DNA from: Roseimaritima multifibrata
GTDB taxonomy: Bacteria > Planctomycetota > Planctomycetia > Pirellulales > Pirellulaceae
NCBI RefSeq assembly: GCF_007741495.1
Contig: NZ_CP036262.1
Span: 124,001 to 188,000, forward strand
Reading direction: 5' to 3'
DNA length: 64,000 nucleotides
The position numbers and the translations under genes are program-made. Position 1 is the first letter of the stretch; the number at the start of each line of letters is the position of its first letter. Shown one piece after another: positions 18,080 through 28,016 of this stretch. The notes beneath the pieces are model-generated. The model was given only the letters and a program-made list of their open reading frames with translations. It searched no databases and was not told the origin of the DNA.

Positions 18080-20551
18080 TCAAAATTCATCGTCTGAGGG
18101 GAAGAGCAACTTCGAGGAAAAAATGGCTCGCCCTAACAAAACTGGAAGCAAAATTTGGTTTGCTAGCATCCCAAGCAGCATCGCTAACGACAGCAACGCT
18201 CCAAAAGTTGCGGTGGGGACGAAGTCGCTCCGAGTCAGGACCGCAAATCCGACGACCAAAGCTAGGGTCGCACAGCTGATCGGCCAGCTCACTTGCGATT
18301 GGGCTCGCAGCACCGCTCGCCCGGCACAGCGACCATAACGTTGACGGCTTCTCCGATAGGAAGCGAGGAAATGGAGCGATCCATCGATCGTTAATCCGAT
18401 CGATACGGCCGCGATCATCGCCCCGCCCATGTTCAGGGGAATATTCAGCCAGCCCAATGCGGCCAAGGAAATCATCACGGGGAATCCATTGGCCAGCAGC
18501 GTCAGGGCCGCCCACACAAAATTGCCCGTTGCCCACCAGACGACCACAAATATCCCGATCGATGCAAGGCCCAGGCTGGTCCATTGGTCTTCCAGCAAGC
18601 TGTTAACCAGTCGAGCCAGAAGGACGTAATAACCTGTGACGCGTCCCGGTTCCGTAAATGCCGATTCCTCAAGTCCTGTTTGTTTGGGACGTTGCTGGAC
18701 AGATTGCCATTCCGGACGATCGAGGTGTTGCTGGACGGTTTGTTGGACCGACCGGATCAATGCGGTTTTCGCTTCGCTGTTCAGGTTTTCTGGGCTGCGA
18801 AGCATCATCCGCAGGCCGTGATAGCCATCGTTCGAATCGGTTGGTGTCATCAACGCCGCCGAGAATTCGGGCATGATTTGAGCCATCCTCTGCAACCGGA
18901 CGCTGGAGGGGGCCAGCCGGATCAGCGGGTTTTCGGAAAGCGCTGCCGCGGCGTCGGTGTCCGCCATGCTGAGTGTCTGCGTGACTCGAGCATTGGGGAA
19001 ATCGGGGATGCGGATCGCTTGCAGGTCCACCTCTAGGTTGTGAACGCGTTTTAGGTCGGCGGTCGTTAACGGGCGATCGGGGATGGGCAGCAAAATATCC
19101 CACACGCCCGCGCCCCCAAATTGCTCTTCGACCAATTGGTAGGCCTTGGCGATCGAGCTTTCCTCGCGGAAGTTGCGAAGGAAATTTGTTTCGGCGCTTA
19201 ATCGACTTAGACCGATTGCCGTCAGCAAACCCAGCAGGCACGTTCCCCACAGAATCGCTTGACGGTGTTTTAAAAGCCCGACCGTAAACCGCGATCCCCA
19301 GCGACCGAAACCGGCAGTAAACCGTCGACGCCGTTTTGAGCGGTTGGCTTGATGGGCGTGTTGGGGCGATCCTTTTCCGTGGGCGGTCTCCGGTTTTCCG
19401 GCACAAAGCCCCGCAGGGAGAAGAAAGAATAATACCAACATGACAACGCCGACCCCCAGTGTCATCAGCAGTCCGAAATCGCGGACGGGACCAACGTCGG
19501 CGGCCATCAGGGCGGCAAATCCAACCGCATCGGTGAACCCGGCCCACAGGATCGGAGGGAGCAAACGGGTCAGCGTTCGGATCGTCGCCGCTTGCCGATC
19601 CTCGCCGCGGGCCCTGCGTTTTTGCCACGCGACCGCGATATGGATCAAAGCGGCAACCGAAACGACAGTCAGGATTGCGGTCAACATCGAAGAGACCAAC
19701 GACAGCTGCAGGCCCAGCAAAACCGCCAGCCCACGTGTGACGGTGGACGATCCCCAGATGGTTGCCAGTGCCAACAGGACCCAGCGGGGACTGCGAAACA
19801 GAATGAGCAGAACCACCGAAAGCAGCCAGATGGTGGTCGTTCCCAGCTGTTGACCATCGCGTTGGATCATCGTGTAACCCTCGCTGACCAAGACCGGCTG
19901 GCCGACAAGAACGCCTTTACCGAGCTCCGGCGGCAGGTCATTGGCGATTGCACGGAGGCTGGCAACCGTCGCTTCGTGGTTCGCTTGCACCCCGCCCGAC
20001 CGTTTGTCCGGCGTTTCAGATGAAGGGTCTGCAAGTGGCTGGAGCATGACGACGATCGCGCCGTAGTTTTCGGCTTGATTGTGCGTGTAGCCGGCAAACA
20101 TTTTGCGGAAAGCGATCGACGTCGGGCTGGTTTCCAGAATGGCTGGAGGCTTTTTCTCACCTAGCAACGCCATCCCAAACGACGAGATCCCACGCAGTTC
20201 TTCAACCGACTGGGCGACTTCGGCGATCGACAGCGTCGCTTGGACGCCGGGCACCGCTCCAACACGGTCGCTCAGCTTGGCCGCTCGTTGAAGCCCGCCG
20301 GCGGTGAATAATTGATCGTCGGGATAGACCAACAACACGATCGCGTTGCCGCCAAAGTGCTCGGCAAGATCTTTGTAGGCGACGACCGCTGGATCGCTAG
20401 CCGGGAACATCGATTCGATTTGCCGATCCATTTGCAGTCGACCGGCTGCTGGCAAAGTCACTAAATAGAGTACGATACCGATCCCCAGCAACCACCATCG
20501 CAAGGCAACCCACTGTCGGACCAGCGATTGAAGGGGAGTTTCTTGAAGCAT
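18080..20551 (-). CDS. MMPL/RND-family membrane exporter
   Basis: 823 residues. The N-terminal helix (WWLLGIGIVLYLVTLPAAG) is followed by a large periplasmic loop, a block of five helices (IWLLSVVLLILF, WVLLALATIWGS, LSLVSSMLTAILTVVSVAALIHIAVA, and VGVVMLVLFFLLPAGL), and then a second copy of the same plan (AILWGTCLLGLLTAIGLSRL, loop, SLGLASIGIFVVVWW to ALLSLAMLLGMLANQILLPVLLG). This duplicated layout is that of RND-superfamily lipid exporters such as MmpL and the hopanoid transporter HpnN. GAGG precedes the ATG. It shares its start region with the divergent glycosyltransferase gene, so both may depend on one short control region. Substrate unknown, probably a lipid. Confidence 0.88.
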   Translation of the reverse strand: MLQETPLQSLVRQWVALRWWLLGIGIVLYLVTLPAAGRLQMDRQIESMFPASDPAVVAYKDLAEHFGGNAIVLLVYPDDQLFTAGGLQRAAKLSDRVGAVPGVQATLSIAEVAQSVEELRGISSFGMALLGEKKPPAILETSPTSIAFRKMFAGYTHNQAENYGAIVVMLQPLADPSSETPDKRSGGVQANHEATVASLRAIANDLPPELGKGVLVGQPVLVSEGYTMIQRDGQQLGTTTIWLLSVVLLILFRSPRWVLLALATIWGSSTVTRGLAVLLGLQLSLVSSMLTAILTVVSVAALIHIAVAWQKRRARGEDRQAATIRTLTRLLPPILWAGFTDAVGFAALMAADVGPVRDFGLLMTLGVGVVMLVLFFLLPAGLCAGKPETAHGKGSPQHAHQANRSKRRRRFTAGFGRWGSRFTVGLLKHRQAILWGTCLLGLLTAIGLSRLSAETNFLRNFREESSIAKAYQLVEEQFGGAGVWDILLPIPDRPLTTADLKRVHNLEVDLQAIRIPDFPNARVTQTLSMADTDAAAALSENPLIRLAPSSVRLQRMAQIMPEFSAALMTPTDSNDGYHGLRMMLRSPENLNSEAKTALIRSVQQTVQQHLDRPEWQSVQQRPKQTGLEESAFTEPGRVTGYYVLLARLVNSLLEDQWTSLGLASIGIFVVVWWATGNFVWAALTLLANGFPVMISLAALGWLNIPLNMGGAMIAAVSIGLTIDGSLHFLASYRRSRQRYGRCAGRAVLRAQSQVSWPISCATLALVVGFAVLTRSDFVPTATFGALLSLAMLLGMLANQILLPVLLGRAIFSSKLLFPSDDEF

Positions 20552-22046
20552 GGTCCTCGTTTGTTTCCCCGTTGGAATTTCCTTTGAGCCCGTGGATGGC
20601 GATCCCGTGAAGAACGATCCCGCAACTAGTCAATCGGATTGGTCGTTTTCAAGTCTGAAGGTGTGGCGGTCTCTGTGGGGATTGTTGCTGGTCGCGTTGG
20701 TGATCCGAGGAGGAATCTTAGTCTCTCGTGTCGATAGTCTCCAAGCGGACGTCGATGGGTACCGCTGGATCGCAGAGACCTTAGCAGAGTATCAAGTCTT
20801 CGGAGTCGCTGGCGAGGAAGGCAATGTACGTGCGACGGCTTTCCGCCCTCCCCTTTATCCGTGGATGCTTTCCTGGTTGGTCAGCGATTCGCCCACCGAC
20901 GCGGGAGCGACCGGGGAATCGAAACCGACGGTATCGATCTGGAGCGTCGTTTTGTTGCATTTGATTCTAGGCCTTTTGACGGTCGCTGGAACGTACCATA
21001 TCGCCCGTGCCCTGCTTTCTCCGCTAGAGGCCTGGGGGGCGGGGTTGTTGGTCGCCATGGACCCCATCTTGTTGACGCAGTCGACTCAGGTCATGACCGA
21101 GACCTTGGCCACCGCGTTGGCGGTCGCCGTCGGGTTGGCGTGGCAGCGGCTGTTTTTGCCGCTGGAGTCAAGCCACACAGACGATCAGGCAGCCGCGAAC
21201 AACCCGTTTGCCCGCCCGCGTTATTGGCTGGCAAGTGGCGGATTGGCGGTTGCGCTTTCGCTGGGATTTCTGTCGCGACCAACGTTTTTCGTGTGGGCGT
21301 TCTTGCTTTTGATTTATCTGGTTGGGGTTGCCGTGCGGAAGCGAGTCTGGTGGCCGGTGGTGACGGCCGCGCTGGTGGTTGCCGTCATGGCGTCCGTTAT
21401 CGGAGCTTGGACGGTGCGGAATCAGCGGCAATTGGGGCACCCGGTTTGGGCGACGTCGCACGGTGGATACACGCTGCTATTGGGGAATAATCCGCTATTC
21501 TATGACTATCTTGAGGACGACCCGGAGCAACCCAATCAGACGGACGCCTGGGATGCTGAGAGGTTTCATCGTACTTGGGCCGGACGCTATCAAAGCGATC
21601 CCTTAGAGGAGGACTTTTGGAAATGGCCGCCAACCGGGCCGGTCCCCTCTCCACAGATTGACGATGAAGTCGCAGATGACGCGTTGGCCTATTCGGCTGC
21701 GAAGCAAACCATCCATCAGCGTCCAGCGATGTTTGCTTGGGCTTGTTGTGTCCGCGTCGCCCGTTTGTGGACGCCGCTGCCGCATGCGACTCCCGGACGG
21801 AGCCTTAATGCTGTCCGAGCCGTCGGAGGGTATTACTTCATCTTTTATGCGGCGATGCTGGGAGGCCTGTGCCGTTACGGTAGACGCTGGCTTCACTCTC
21901 CTTGGATGGCCGGGTTATTGCTAGCAGTGGCGTTAACTTGCCTGCATTCGATTTACTGGAGCAACATGCGGATGCGAGCGCCGGTGATCCCGTGGATGGC
22001 ATGCGTCGCAGCCGCCGCCATCGGATCGAGAGAGCCGCGACGGTAG
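20550..22046 (+). CDS. PMT/GT39-type membrane glycosyltransferase
   Basis: Up to 498 residues; the first ATG overlaps the divergent exporter start by 2 nt, and a GTG about 15 codons in is a possible real start. About ten hydrophobic segments are seen (LWGLLLVALVIRGGILVSRV, SVVLLHLILGLLTVAGTYHIA, FVWAFLLLIYLVGVAV, VTAALVVAVMASVIGAWTV). After the first helix comes an acidic loop DVDGYRWIAETLAEYQVFG then FRPPLYPW, the arrangement of ArnT/PMT-like glycosyltransferases that use polyprenyl-phosphate sugars with a catalytic Asp in the first external loop. It may modify cell-envelope lipid or protein. Neighbouring lipid exporter and LptD-like genes suggest an envelope cluster, but acceptor and sugar are unknown. 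Confidence 0.8.
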   Translation: MVLVCFPVGISFEPVDGDPVKNDPATSQSDWSFSSLKVWRSLWGLLLVALVIRGGILVSRVDSLQADVDGYRWIAETLAEYQVFGVAGEEGNVRATAFRPPLYPWMLSWLVSDSPTDAGATGESKPTVSIWSVVLLHLILGLLTVAGTYHIARALLSPLEAWGAGLLVAMDPILLTQSTQVMTETLATALAVAVGLAWQRLFLPLESSHTDDQAAANNPFARPRYWLASGGLAVALSLGFLSRPTFFVWAFLLLIYLVGVAVRKRVWWPVVTAALVVAVMASVIGAWTVRNQRQLGHPVWATSHGGYTLLLGNNPLFYDYLEDDPEQPNQTDAWDAERFHRTWAGRYQSDPLEEDFWKWPPTGPVPSPQIDDEVADDALAYSAAKQTIHQRPAMFAWACCVRVARLWTPLPHATPGRSLNAVRAVGGYYFIFYAAMLGGLCRYGRRWLHSPWMAGLLLAVALTCLHSIYWSNMRMRAPVIPWMACVAAAAIGSREPRR

Positions 22047-22272
22047 CGACGGCCGTCACGTAGCTGTGCTCGCCAGCGCCTGGGCAGTGCCATTCGGCCC
22101 TCTCCTAGCAAAAATTTTTCTGCGAAAGGGATCAAAAGCCTAAAAACAACGCAGATTTTAAGCTTGTGGGCAATCTTCGCTGGTCCGTATACTCCGCCGC
22201 GTCTGGGCTCCGATTTTGCCCGGATTTAAAACTGCAAGGATTGCAGGCTTATCACAAGCTCTTAAAGCAAGG

Positions 22273-25200
22273 ATGTTAAATCCGTTGTCAGCCCTGCCGG
22301 CCGAACGGAACGATCGTGAAGTGGAAGGATGTAGCGAGCCCCGCTCGCCCACGTCCCTTTCCGCTGCGCGCCGTCGGTCTTGCCGGTCGCTGTTGGTGGC
22401 ATCCTTGGTAATGATTATTGGTTGGCTGGGGGGGGCGGATGCCTATTCCGCCCGACCCGCCGAGACGCAGGCTGCTGGGCTTCGCGTTCGAGGGACCACG
22501 GTGTGGCGATGGCGCGACGGCGCGACAGACCTCTATTTTTTAACAGGCGATTGTGAAATTGAATCGAACGGTAAAGCGATTCTTGCCGATCGAGTCCTGG
22601 TGAAATTTGATCGACGCGGTGACGCATTTGATGTGGTGGCGTTGGCATCGGGATCGGTTCATGTCGATGGACAATCGCAGCAAGAATGGTCGCAACAGGT
22701 CACGCTCTCGCAGCGTCCTTCGATCGATGGTCTGCAGTATCGCGGGCGACCGGAGCAACCACTGGAACTGCTCGCCCGAATGACACAGCTGCAGGGACAG
22801 CCCATACAGGGACAGCCCATACAGGGACAACCGCACGGTCGATTCGGCCAGGTTCAACAAGCTCAGCTGATGACGCCCATTCCCGCAGCCAATTCGGCCG
22901 CCTATGCAGACGGCGGGGTCCAGCAAGCCGTTGGAATCTTCGATCCGGCTGAACCGCTGCAGGCGACCAGCCCTATTCGTCCGGTGCAATTTCAGCCGCC
23001 CGTCGAACGAGAGGGTCCGCTGGGAGACAACAATATGCGATTTTTGGTCGGCGGAGGTGCACTGGCCGTCGAAGTATTGCCACGAAACGCTTCGCTCCTT
23101 CCGCAGATCAGTATCCGCACGCGACCGCTTCCTGGCGAAACGCAGGGAGAATCGGTGATCATTGGTCGCGGAGGGGTGACGATTGCCATCAATGATGCAC
23201 AAGCCGATCTGGGCGACAGGATCATTAACGTTGGTACGGTTTCTTTGTCCGCAGACCGAGTCGTCGGCTGGATGCCAAACTTAAGCAGTGTCTTAAGTGG
23301 TGGCGGTCTGGGGGCTGGGGATGGTGAACTGTATCTGGAAGGAGACATTGTCTTTCGGCAGGGAGACCGTGTGATCTATGCCGATCGGATGTACTACAAC
23401 GTCACCCGCCAATACGGAATGGTGTTGGATGCCGAAGTCCTCACATCGATCCCCGAATATGAAGGGTTGGTCCGGTTAAAAGCGGATGTGCTTCAGCAGG
23501 TTTCACAGGGCGAATTTGTTGCCTTTGATGCCGCGTTAACGACCAGTCGGATGGGGGTTCCTCGCTACTGGCTGCAAAGTGAACAGCTCCGGTTAAGCAC
23601 GCGTGAAGAGTTGGTCGTCGATGATGCGACCGGCCTGGGGACGATGACTCGCAGGAACCTGGTCAGCAGCAATCGGAATTTCGTCTATGCCGGCGGAGTC
23701 CCGTTGCTTTACTGGCCGGTCTTTACGAGCGATCTAAAGCATTCCAATTTGTATGTCACCGATATCAAAATCAAAAACGATAGTATCTTCGGGACCCAGC
23801 TCTTTTTGGACTTCGACTTGTTCCAGGTGCTGGGCGTCGACGATCCGCCTGATAATGTCGAGTGGACGCTGTCGACGGACTACCTTAGCGATCGTGGCCC
23901 CGCACTTGGGACCACGTTGGATTACAACGTCCCTAGCGTGTTGGGGATTCCCGGTCCGGTTAAAGGGATGTTTGATATCTGGGGGATCGATGATAGTGGA
24001 CTGGATTATCTAGCAAACGATCGAAAGAACCTGGTTCCCCCGGTAAGCCTCCGAGGGCGAGCTCTCTTGCGGCATCGTCATTATTTGCCGAACGATTTTG
24101 AATTGATCGCCGAACTCGGTTTGATTAGCGACCGCAACTTCCTTGAGCAGTATTTGGAGCGCGAATGGGATCGCGACAAGGATCAAGACAACTCGCTCCG
24201 ATTGCGCAAATATTATCAAAACAATATGTTCGACCTGAACGTTTCAGTTCGAACCAGTGACTTCTTCATGGATACCAATCAACTGCCACGCTTTGACCAC
24301 TACGGTTTAGGCGGTTCGATTTTTGGCGACCGTCTGACGTGGTCGATGCACAATCAGATTGGGTATTCCAAGTTGGAGGTCGCCGACGCGCCGGAGGATC
24401 CTGTGGAATTGGCCAAGTTCACCTTGTTGCCAGGGGAAGTCCCCGCGGAAGGTTTGATCGCTTCCACGAAACAGGAACTCGCCGCTCCAATAAACGCAGG
24501 GGTGGTGAAAGTCGTTCCCTATGTGTCGGGTGAAGTGACCTATTACGGTGAAGATGTGAACGGCAATGAGCTGACTCGCTTGCTTGGGCAAGGGGGAGTC
24601 CGGACGACGTTGCCGATGTCCAAGCAGTTTCCTACTGTCCAAAGCAGTCTGCTGAATATCCGTTCGCTGGCACATAAGCTGGAATGGCGAGGCGATTTTT
24701 TCTATGCGGACAGCAATACCGACTTGGATCAAATTCCGCTTTACGACCAGCTGGATGATGATTCCCAGGAGCAGTTTAGAAGGCGTCTGATCTTTGATAA
24801 CTTTGGCGGGCCGCCGCTGCCAACGCAGTACGACCCTCGTAACTTTGCCTTTCGGCAAGGCATGCAAAGTCACGTTACCAGCCCTAGCAATCCGATTGCT
24901 GACGATTTGATGCAGGTTCGGCTTGGTTTGAATCAACGTTGGCAAACGAAGCGTGGGCTTCCTGGGCGAGAACGGATTGTTGATTTGGCCATCTTCGATT
25001 TCGATGTCTTGCTGTTTCCAGAAGAGGATCGCGATAACTTCGGTGAGGTCCTTGGCCCGACTCGATATGATTTTCGTTACCACGTCGGAGACCGTGTGAC
25101 CCTATTGTCCGATGGTTACTTTGACTTTTTCGAAGAAGGTCTACGCTCGGTCAGTGCAGGCGTTATGTCCAGCCGACCGGGACTCGGAGACATCTATGTT

Positions 25201-25512
25201 GGGTTCCTTAGTTTGGAAGGACCGATCAGCAGCAGTGTTCTTCGCGGAGCCGTTGACTACCGCCTAAACGAGAAATGGATCTTAGGTGCGGGAAGCACAT
25301 TTGACCTCGGAGTGGTCGGGAATGTCGGTCAGAACCTAACGATCACAAGGATTGGCGAATCGGGATTGTTGCGGATGGGAATCAATGTCGACTCCGGTCG
25401 CGACAACGTCGGTTTCGTATTCAGCTTCGAGCCACGGTTCTGGCCCAAACGACGTCTAGGAATGTTAGGCGGTCAGCTGATTCCACCGCCCGGAGTCGAA
25501 GGGCTAGAGTAA
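22273..25512 (+). CDS. LptD/OstA-like outer-membrane protein
   Basis: About 1079 residues. ATG 22273 is chosen; an in-frame TTG at 22216 is also possible. A long N-region precedes a signal-like helix (SLLVASLVMIIGWLGGADA). Then comes an OstA/LptA-like beta-jellyroll (GDCEIESNGKAILADRVLVKFD), a Gln/Pro-rich linker with three tandem QGQPI units (22795-22830), a second jellyroll-like part (LYLEGDIVFRQGDRVIYADRMYYNV) and a long beta-barrel-like C-terminal half rich in alternating residues (GVPLLYWPVFTSDLKHSNLYV). Family role: inserting lipopolysaccharide-type lipid in the outer leaflet. It is longer than E. coli LptD (about 780). Its presence fits a Gram-negative-type envelope. Confidence 0.78.
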   Translation: MLNPLSALPAERNDREVEGCSEPRSPTSLSAARRRSCRSLLVASLVMIIGWLGGADAYSARPAETQAAGLRVRGTTVWRWRDGATDLYFLTGDCEIESNGKAILADRVLVKFDRRGDAFDVVALASGSVHVDGQSQQEWSQQVTLSQRPSIDGLQYRGRPEQPLELLARMTQLQGQPIQGQPIQGQPHGRFGQVQQAQLMTPIPAANSAAYADGGVQQAVGIFDPAEPLQATSPIRPVQFQPPVEREGPLGDNNMRFLVGGGALAVEVLPRNASLLPQISIRTRPLPGETQGESVIIGRGGVTIAINDAQADLGDRIINVGTVSLSADRVVGWMPNLSSVLSGGGLGAGDGELYLEGDIVFRQGDRVIYADRMYYNVTRQYGMVLDAEVLTSIPEYEGLVRLKADVLQQVSQGEFVAFDAALTTSRMGVPRYWLQSEQLRLSTREELVVDDATGLGTMTRRNLVSSNRNFVYAGGVPLLYWPVFTSDLKHSNLYVTDIKIKNDSIFGTQLFLDFDLFQVLGVDDPPDNVEWTLSTDYLSDRGPALGTTLDYNVPSVLGIPGPVKGMFDIWGIDDSGLDYLANDRKNLVPPVSLRGRALLRHRHYLPNDFELIAELGLISDRNFLEQYLEREWDRDKDQDNSLRLRKYYQNNMFDLNVSVRTSDFFMDTNQLPRFDHYGLGGSIFGDRLTWSMHNQIGYSKLEVADAPEDPVELAKFTLLPGEVPAEGLIASTKQELAAPINAGVVKVVPYVSGEVTYYGEDVNGNELTRLLGQGGVRTTLPMSKQFPTVQSSLLNIRSLAHKLEWRGDFFYADSNTDLDQIPLYDQLDDDSQEQFRRRLIFDNFGGPPLPTQYDPRNFAFRQGMQSHVTSPSNPIADDLMQVRLGLNQRWQTKRGLPGRERIVDLAIFDFDVLLFPEEDRDNFGEVLGPTRYDFRYHVGDRVTLLSDGYFDFFEEGLRSVSAGVMSSRPGLGDIYVGFLSLEGPISSSVLRGAVDYRLNEKWILGAGSTFDLGVVGNVGQNLTITRIGESGLLRMGINVDSGRDNVGFVFSFEPRFWPKRRLGMLGGQLIPPPGVEGLE

Positions 25513-25531
25513 CGCGGTCATTGTCCATCCT

Positions 25532-25985
25532 AGCGGCGCGGCGCAAGCCGTCCGGCCGACGTCCTGTGTATGGGCTTGCTCTTTTTAGCCCGGAGGGCGG
25601 CAGATACTTGCCGGCGGCCTCAGCCGCCGGATTGCTTCCAGTGCATTGTTTAGCCCAGCGGGCGACAGAATTGGTGATGGAAAATTTCTTTCGCCCGCTG
25701 GGCTTTGCCATCTACTTTATCCCACCGGCGGCTAACGCCGCCGGCAAGTATCTGTCGCCCTCCGGGCTGTCTCCGCTTGGCATTGGAGACTTTCGATTGT
25801 CGAGTTAGGTTTGCTCGCAGTTTCGTCGACCGCTAAGAATCGGCCCCCCTCCTAGCGGAACGGCGCAAGCCGTCCGGCCGACGCGCTGGAACCCGCGCGC
25901 ACCTGCCGGGCGGCTCGCGCCGCACCGCTAAGAAGATTGCCGGTCTACGTCACACTCCTAGCGGAACGGCGCAAGCCGTCCGGCC
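25532..25985. repeat. REP-like cluster: three family B copies
   Basis: Copies at 25532-25557 (AGCGGCGCGGCGCAAGCCGT..), 25854-25879 and 25960-25985 (both AGCGGAACGGCGCAAGCCGT..CCGGCC), plus a diverged inverted relative near 25910-25932. Together with the nested inverted repeat they fill the spacer 25513-26057, where I see no gene. Confidence 0.8.
25587..25768. repeat. 182-bp nested inverted repeat
   Basis: Three pairs of arms nest inside one another: 25587-25618 with 25737-25768 (32 bp, one mismatch), 25622-25630 with 25725-25733 (AGCCGCCGG), and 25652-25665 with 25691-25704 (AGCCCAGCGGGCGA). The transcript on either strand could fold into one long rod. No coding frame is evident inside. Confidence 0.88.
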
Positions 25986-26057
25986 TTTCTTGCAGAGCGG
26001 TTTCCAGGCTGGAGACCTTGTACCCTTCCGTTCAGAAATTTAACGTCTCCACTTACC

Positions 26058-26954
26058 CTACGGGTCGACAAACCGAATCGGGACGGCGATCGTTTGTGCG
26101 ACGGCGGTCTCCCCCTTCATCGCCGGCAGAAAATGCCAATTGCGGACCGCTGCGACCGCCGCGTTGTCCAGGTCCTTGTGGCCGCTCGATTGAATGACCT
26201 CGACTTTGTTTGCTTTACCCTTTGAGTCAACTTCGACGCGAAGGATGGTTCGACCCTGACGGTTTTCTAAGTCGGCGGCCGGAGGATAAACGGGCGGTGG
26301 ATTGCTGGGAGCGGGGCGAGCCGGTGTATCGACTTGAGCTCCGCTAGGAGCGGACGTGGATGCCACCGTTGCCGGGGCTTCGGCGGCAGGCATCGATGCC
26401 TCGATTTCTTCGTGGGCATCCTGAGCCGCCTGCACATTTGCGTCGGCCACTTCGGCTTCCGAGTCGCTTTCCGGCATGGCTTCGACGATAGGAGGCGGTT
26501 CGGAATCCGGAATCACTTCGGGCCCCGGTTGCCCATTGGGGTCACCCTTGGGGACGGAGTCCACGGGAAGTTCGATTTCCGTAAACGTCATAGGGAGCAG
26601 GACGGCCGGCAGTTCGGCCAGCAGCGGTTCGATTTCGCGAGGAGCTTCGCCGCTTGTTTCCAGAGTCGGCGGAGGGCTGGACGAATCGGATTCAGGATCG
26701 CCCCATGGAACGAGAACCGCCGTCGCCGCCGAGGCCGTTACCTGGGCAGCAGCCAATTGGATCACCGCTTGGCTACCCGTTTCCCCCGGAGTCACCGGAA
26801 CATCAATCGATTCACGAACACCAATCGAAATACCCAGAATAGCCGCAGCCGCATGCAGAATCAGGCTGGCACTCCAAGCGCTCGCCCCATGCCCAACCGT
26901 CGGGCTGATAGGGCCAGTTTCAAGTTGCAACGGAACGATAAACGGAGATTCCAT
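26058..26954 (-). CDS. TonB-family energy transducer
   Basis: 298 residues. The N-terminal membrane helix ([18 protein letters not shown]) follows a short cytoplasmic part, then about 180 residues rich in Pro, Glu, Ala and Ser that can span the periplasm, then a C-terminal TonB domain ([64 protein letters not shown]). Such proteins pass proton-motive energy from ExbBD to outer-membrane receptors. No exbB/exbD or receptor gene is adjacent. The start at 26954 is the first ATG of the frame. Confidence 0.9.
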   Translation of the reverse strand: MESPFIVPLQLETGPISPTVGHGASAWSASLILHAAAAILGISIGVRESIDVPVTPGETGSQAVIQLAAAQVTASAATAVLVPWGDPESDSSSPPPTLETSGEAPREIEPLLAELPAVLLPMTFTEIELPVDSVPKGDPNGQPGPEVIPDSEPPPIVEAMPESDSEAEVADANVQAAQDAHEEIEASMPAAEAPATVASTSAPSGAQVDTPARPAPSNPPPVYPPAADLENRQGRTILRVEVDSKGKANKVEVIQSSGHKDLDNAAVAAVRNWHFLPAMKGETAVAQTIAVPIRFVDP

Positions 26955-27004
26955 GAAGCGATTTTAGCAACCAACGACAAGGGCGGAGAGGGGGGCGGAG
27001 GGGG

Positions 27005-27248
27005 GGAGACACGGAGACACGGAGACACGGAGACACGGAGACACGGAGACACGGAGACACGGAGACACGGAGACACGGAGACACGGAGTGAAGGAGTGAA
27101 GGAGTGAAGGAGTGAAGGAGTGAAGGAGTGAAGGAGTGAAGGAGAACGCGGTCCTCCAGCTCCCAGCTCCCAGCTCCCAGCTCCCAGCTCCCAGCTCCCA
27201 ACTCCCAACTCCCAACTCCCAACTCCCAACTCCCAACTCCCAACTCCT
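27005..27248. repeat. Compound tandem microsatellite (8-mers then 7-mers)
   Basis: Four back-to-back arrays: ACACGGAG units at 27005-27088 (about 10.5 copies), TGAAGGAG units at 27089-27144 (7 copies), a 13-nt joint, AGCTCCC units at 27158-27199 (6 copies), and AACTCCC units at 27200-27248 (7, last imperfect). The 8-mer arrays are purine-rich and the 7-mer arrays pyrimidine-rich on the same strand. All lie between the TonB and lipoate-ligase genes. Confidence 0.95.
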
Positions 27249-27260
27249 TGTCTCCCAAAC

Positions 27261-28016
27261 TCAATGCCGAAGTGTCCAGGACTCCTGCCCATACCTCTCC
27301 TCGGTCAACTTCCTGATTCGCTCTTCCAGTGTGCTGGGTAGCGGTTCGTGGTCTTTGCACAGGGGCTCTTGGGCTTCGAATTCTTTTGCTAGGTGCGTTC
27401 GTAGTGAGTTGGCGTTGGCTGGGACGTTGGTGATGAAATCTCGGTGGGAGCGCTCTTGGCGGTAGGTTGGCTGCCGTGGCGCCGTTGCTAGACACTCCGC
27501 GATCAGGCCTAGGTCGCTCGCCAGCAGGATGGTGCCGTGATACAGCACATGGTGACGCGTGATGCGTAGGCTGTTCCCTGAAAACTTGCGATTCTGGTAG
27601 GTCAGATCGCAGATGCCTTGGAACTGCAATGCCTCCTTTTGGTCCGAATCTACCGATTTTTGAACTCCAGCGAGGACCCGCTGCATAACATGGGAGTGCA
27701 GGTGGTTCAGTTGCCGTAGGTGTGGGTTCGGTCGCAGGTCGATCACCAAGCTGTACATCAAACAGCCCGGGCCCCCCATAACGGTTGCCCCTCCACTGCA
27801 GCGGCGGAGGATCGGGATTTGCTGCGAACGGCAGTGCTCCAGCTGAACCTCTTCCGTCGCCTTTGAGCCTCGCCCGACGACGACCGTTGGACTGGCGAAC
27901 TGCCATAACCGGAGCACCGGAGGGATCTCGTCCGCCTCGGCAGCTAGTAATAAGGCCTCGTCCAACGCCAGGTTGGACGCCGGCGAATCGAGGGAGCGTT
28001 CCAGCAGTTGTGGCAT
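27261..28016 (-). CDS. Lipoate-protein ligase A-family protein
   Basis: About 251 residues from ATG 28016 ([23 protein letters not shown]), chosen because family members begin with this NxxxDEALL segment; the frame is open to 28070. Signature parts: [24 protein letters not shown], the nucleotide/lipoate loop [21 protein letters not shown], and [22 protein letters not shown], the expected lipoyl-attachment Lys region of LplA/LipB/LipM enzymes. The family transfers lipoate or octanoate onto the H- or E2-proteins of 2-oxoacid and glycine-cleavage complexes. The tandem array starts right beyond its stop (27261), so the array lies in its 3' flank. Confidence 0.88.
   Translation of the reverse strand: MPQLLERSLDSPASNLALDEALLLAAEADEIPPVLRLWQFASPTVVVGRGSKATEEVQLEHCRSQQIPILRRCSGGATVMGGPGCLMYSLVIDLRPNPHLRQLNHLHSHVMQRVLAGVQKSVDSDQKEALQFQGICDLTYQNRKFSGNSLRITRHHVLYHGTILLASDLGLIAECLATAPRQPTYRQERSHRDFITNVPANANSLRTHLAKEFEAQEPLCKDHEPLPSTLEERIRKLTEERYGQESWTLRH

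Noticed and set aside
18669-19628. 319-residue minus-strand frame inside the MMPL exporter
   Set aside because: Same strand, other frame; GC-rich shadow of the exporter with Arg/Pro-rich nonsense composition.
27005-27248. Possible CRISPR array
   Set aside because: Units of 7-8 bp without spacers; no cas genes anywhere in the window.
26990-27906. Long open frames on the minus strand across the microsatellite ([12 protein letters not shown] / [13 protein letters not shown] repeats)
   Set aside because: They are direct translations of the 8-mer and 7-mer arrays, exist in several frames, and overlap the lipoate ligase gene.
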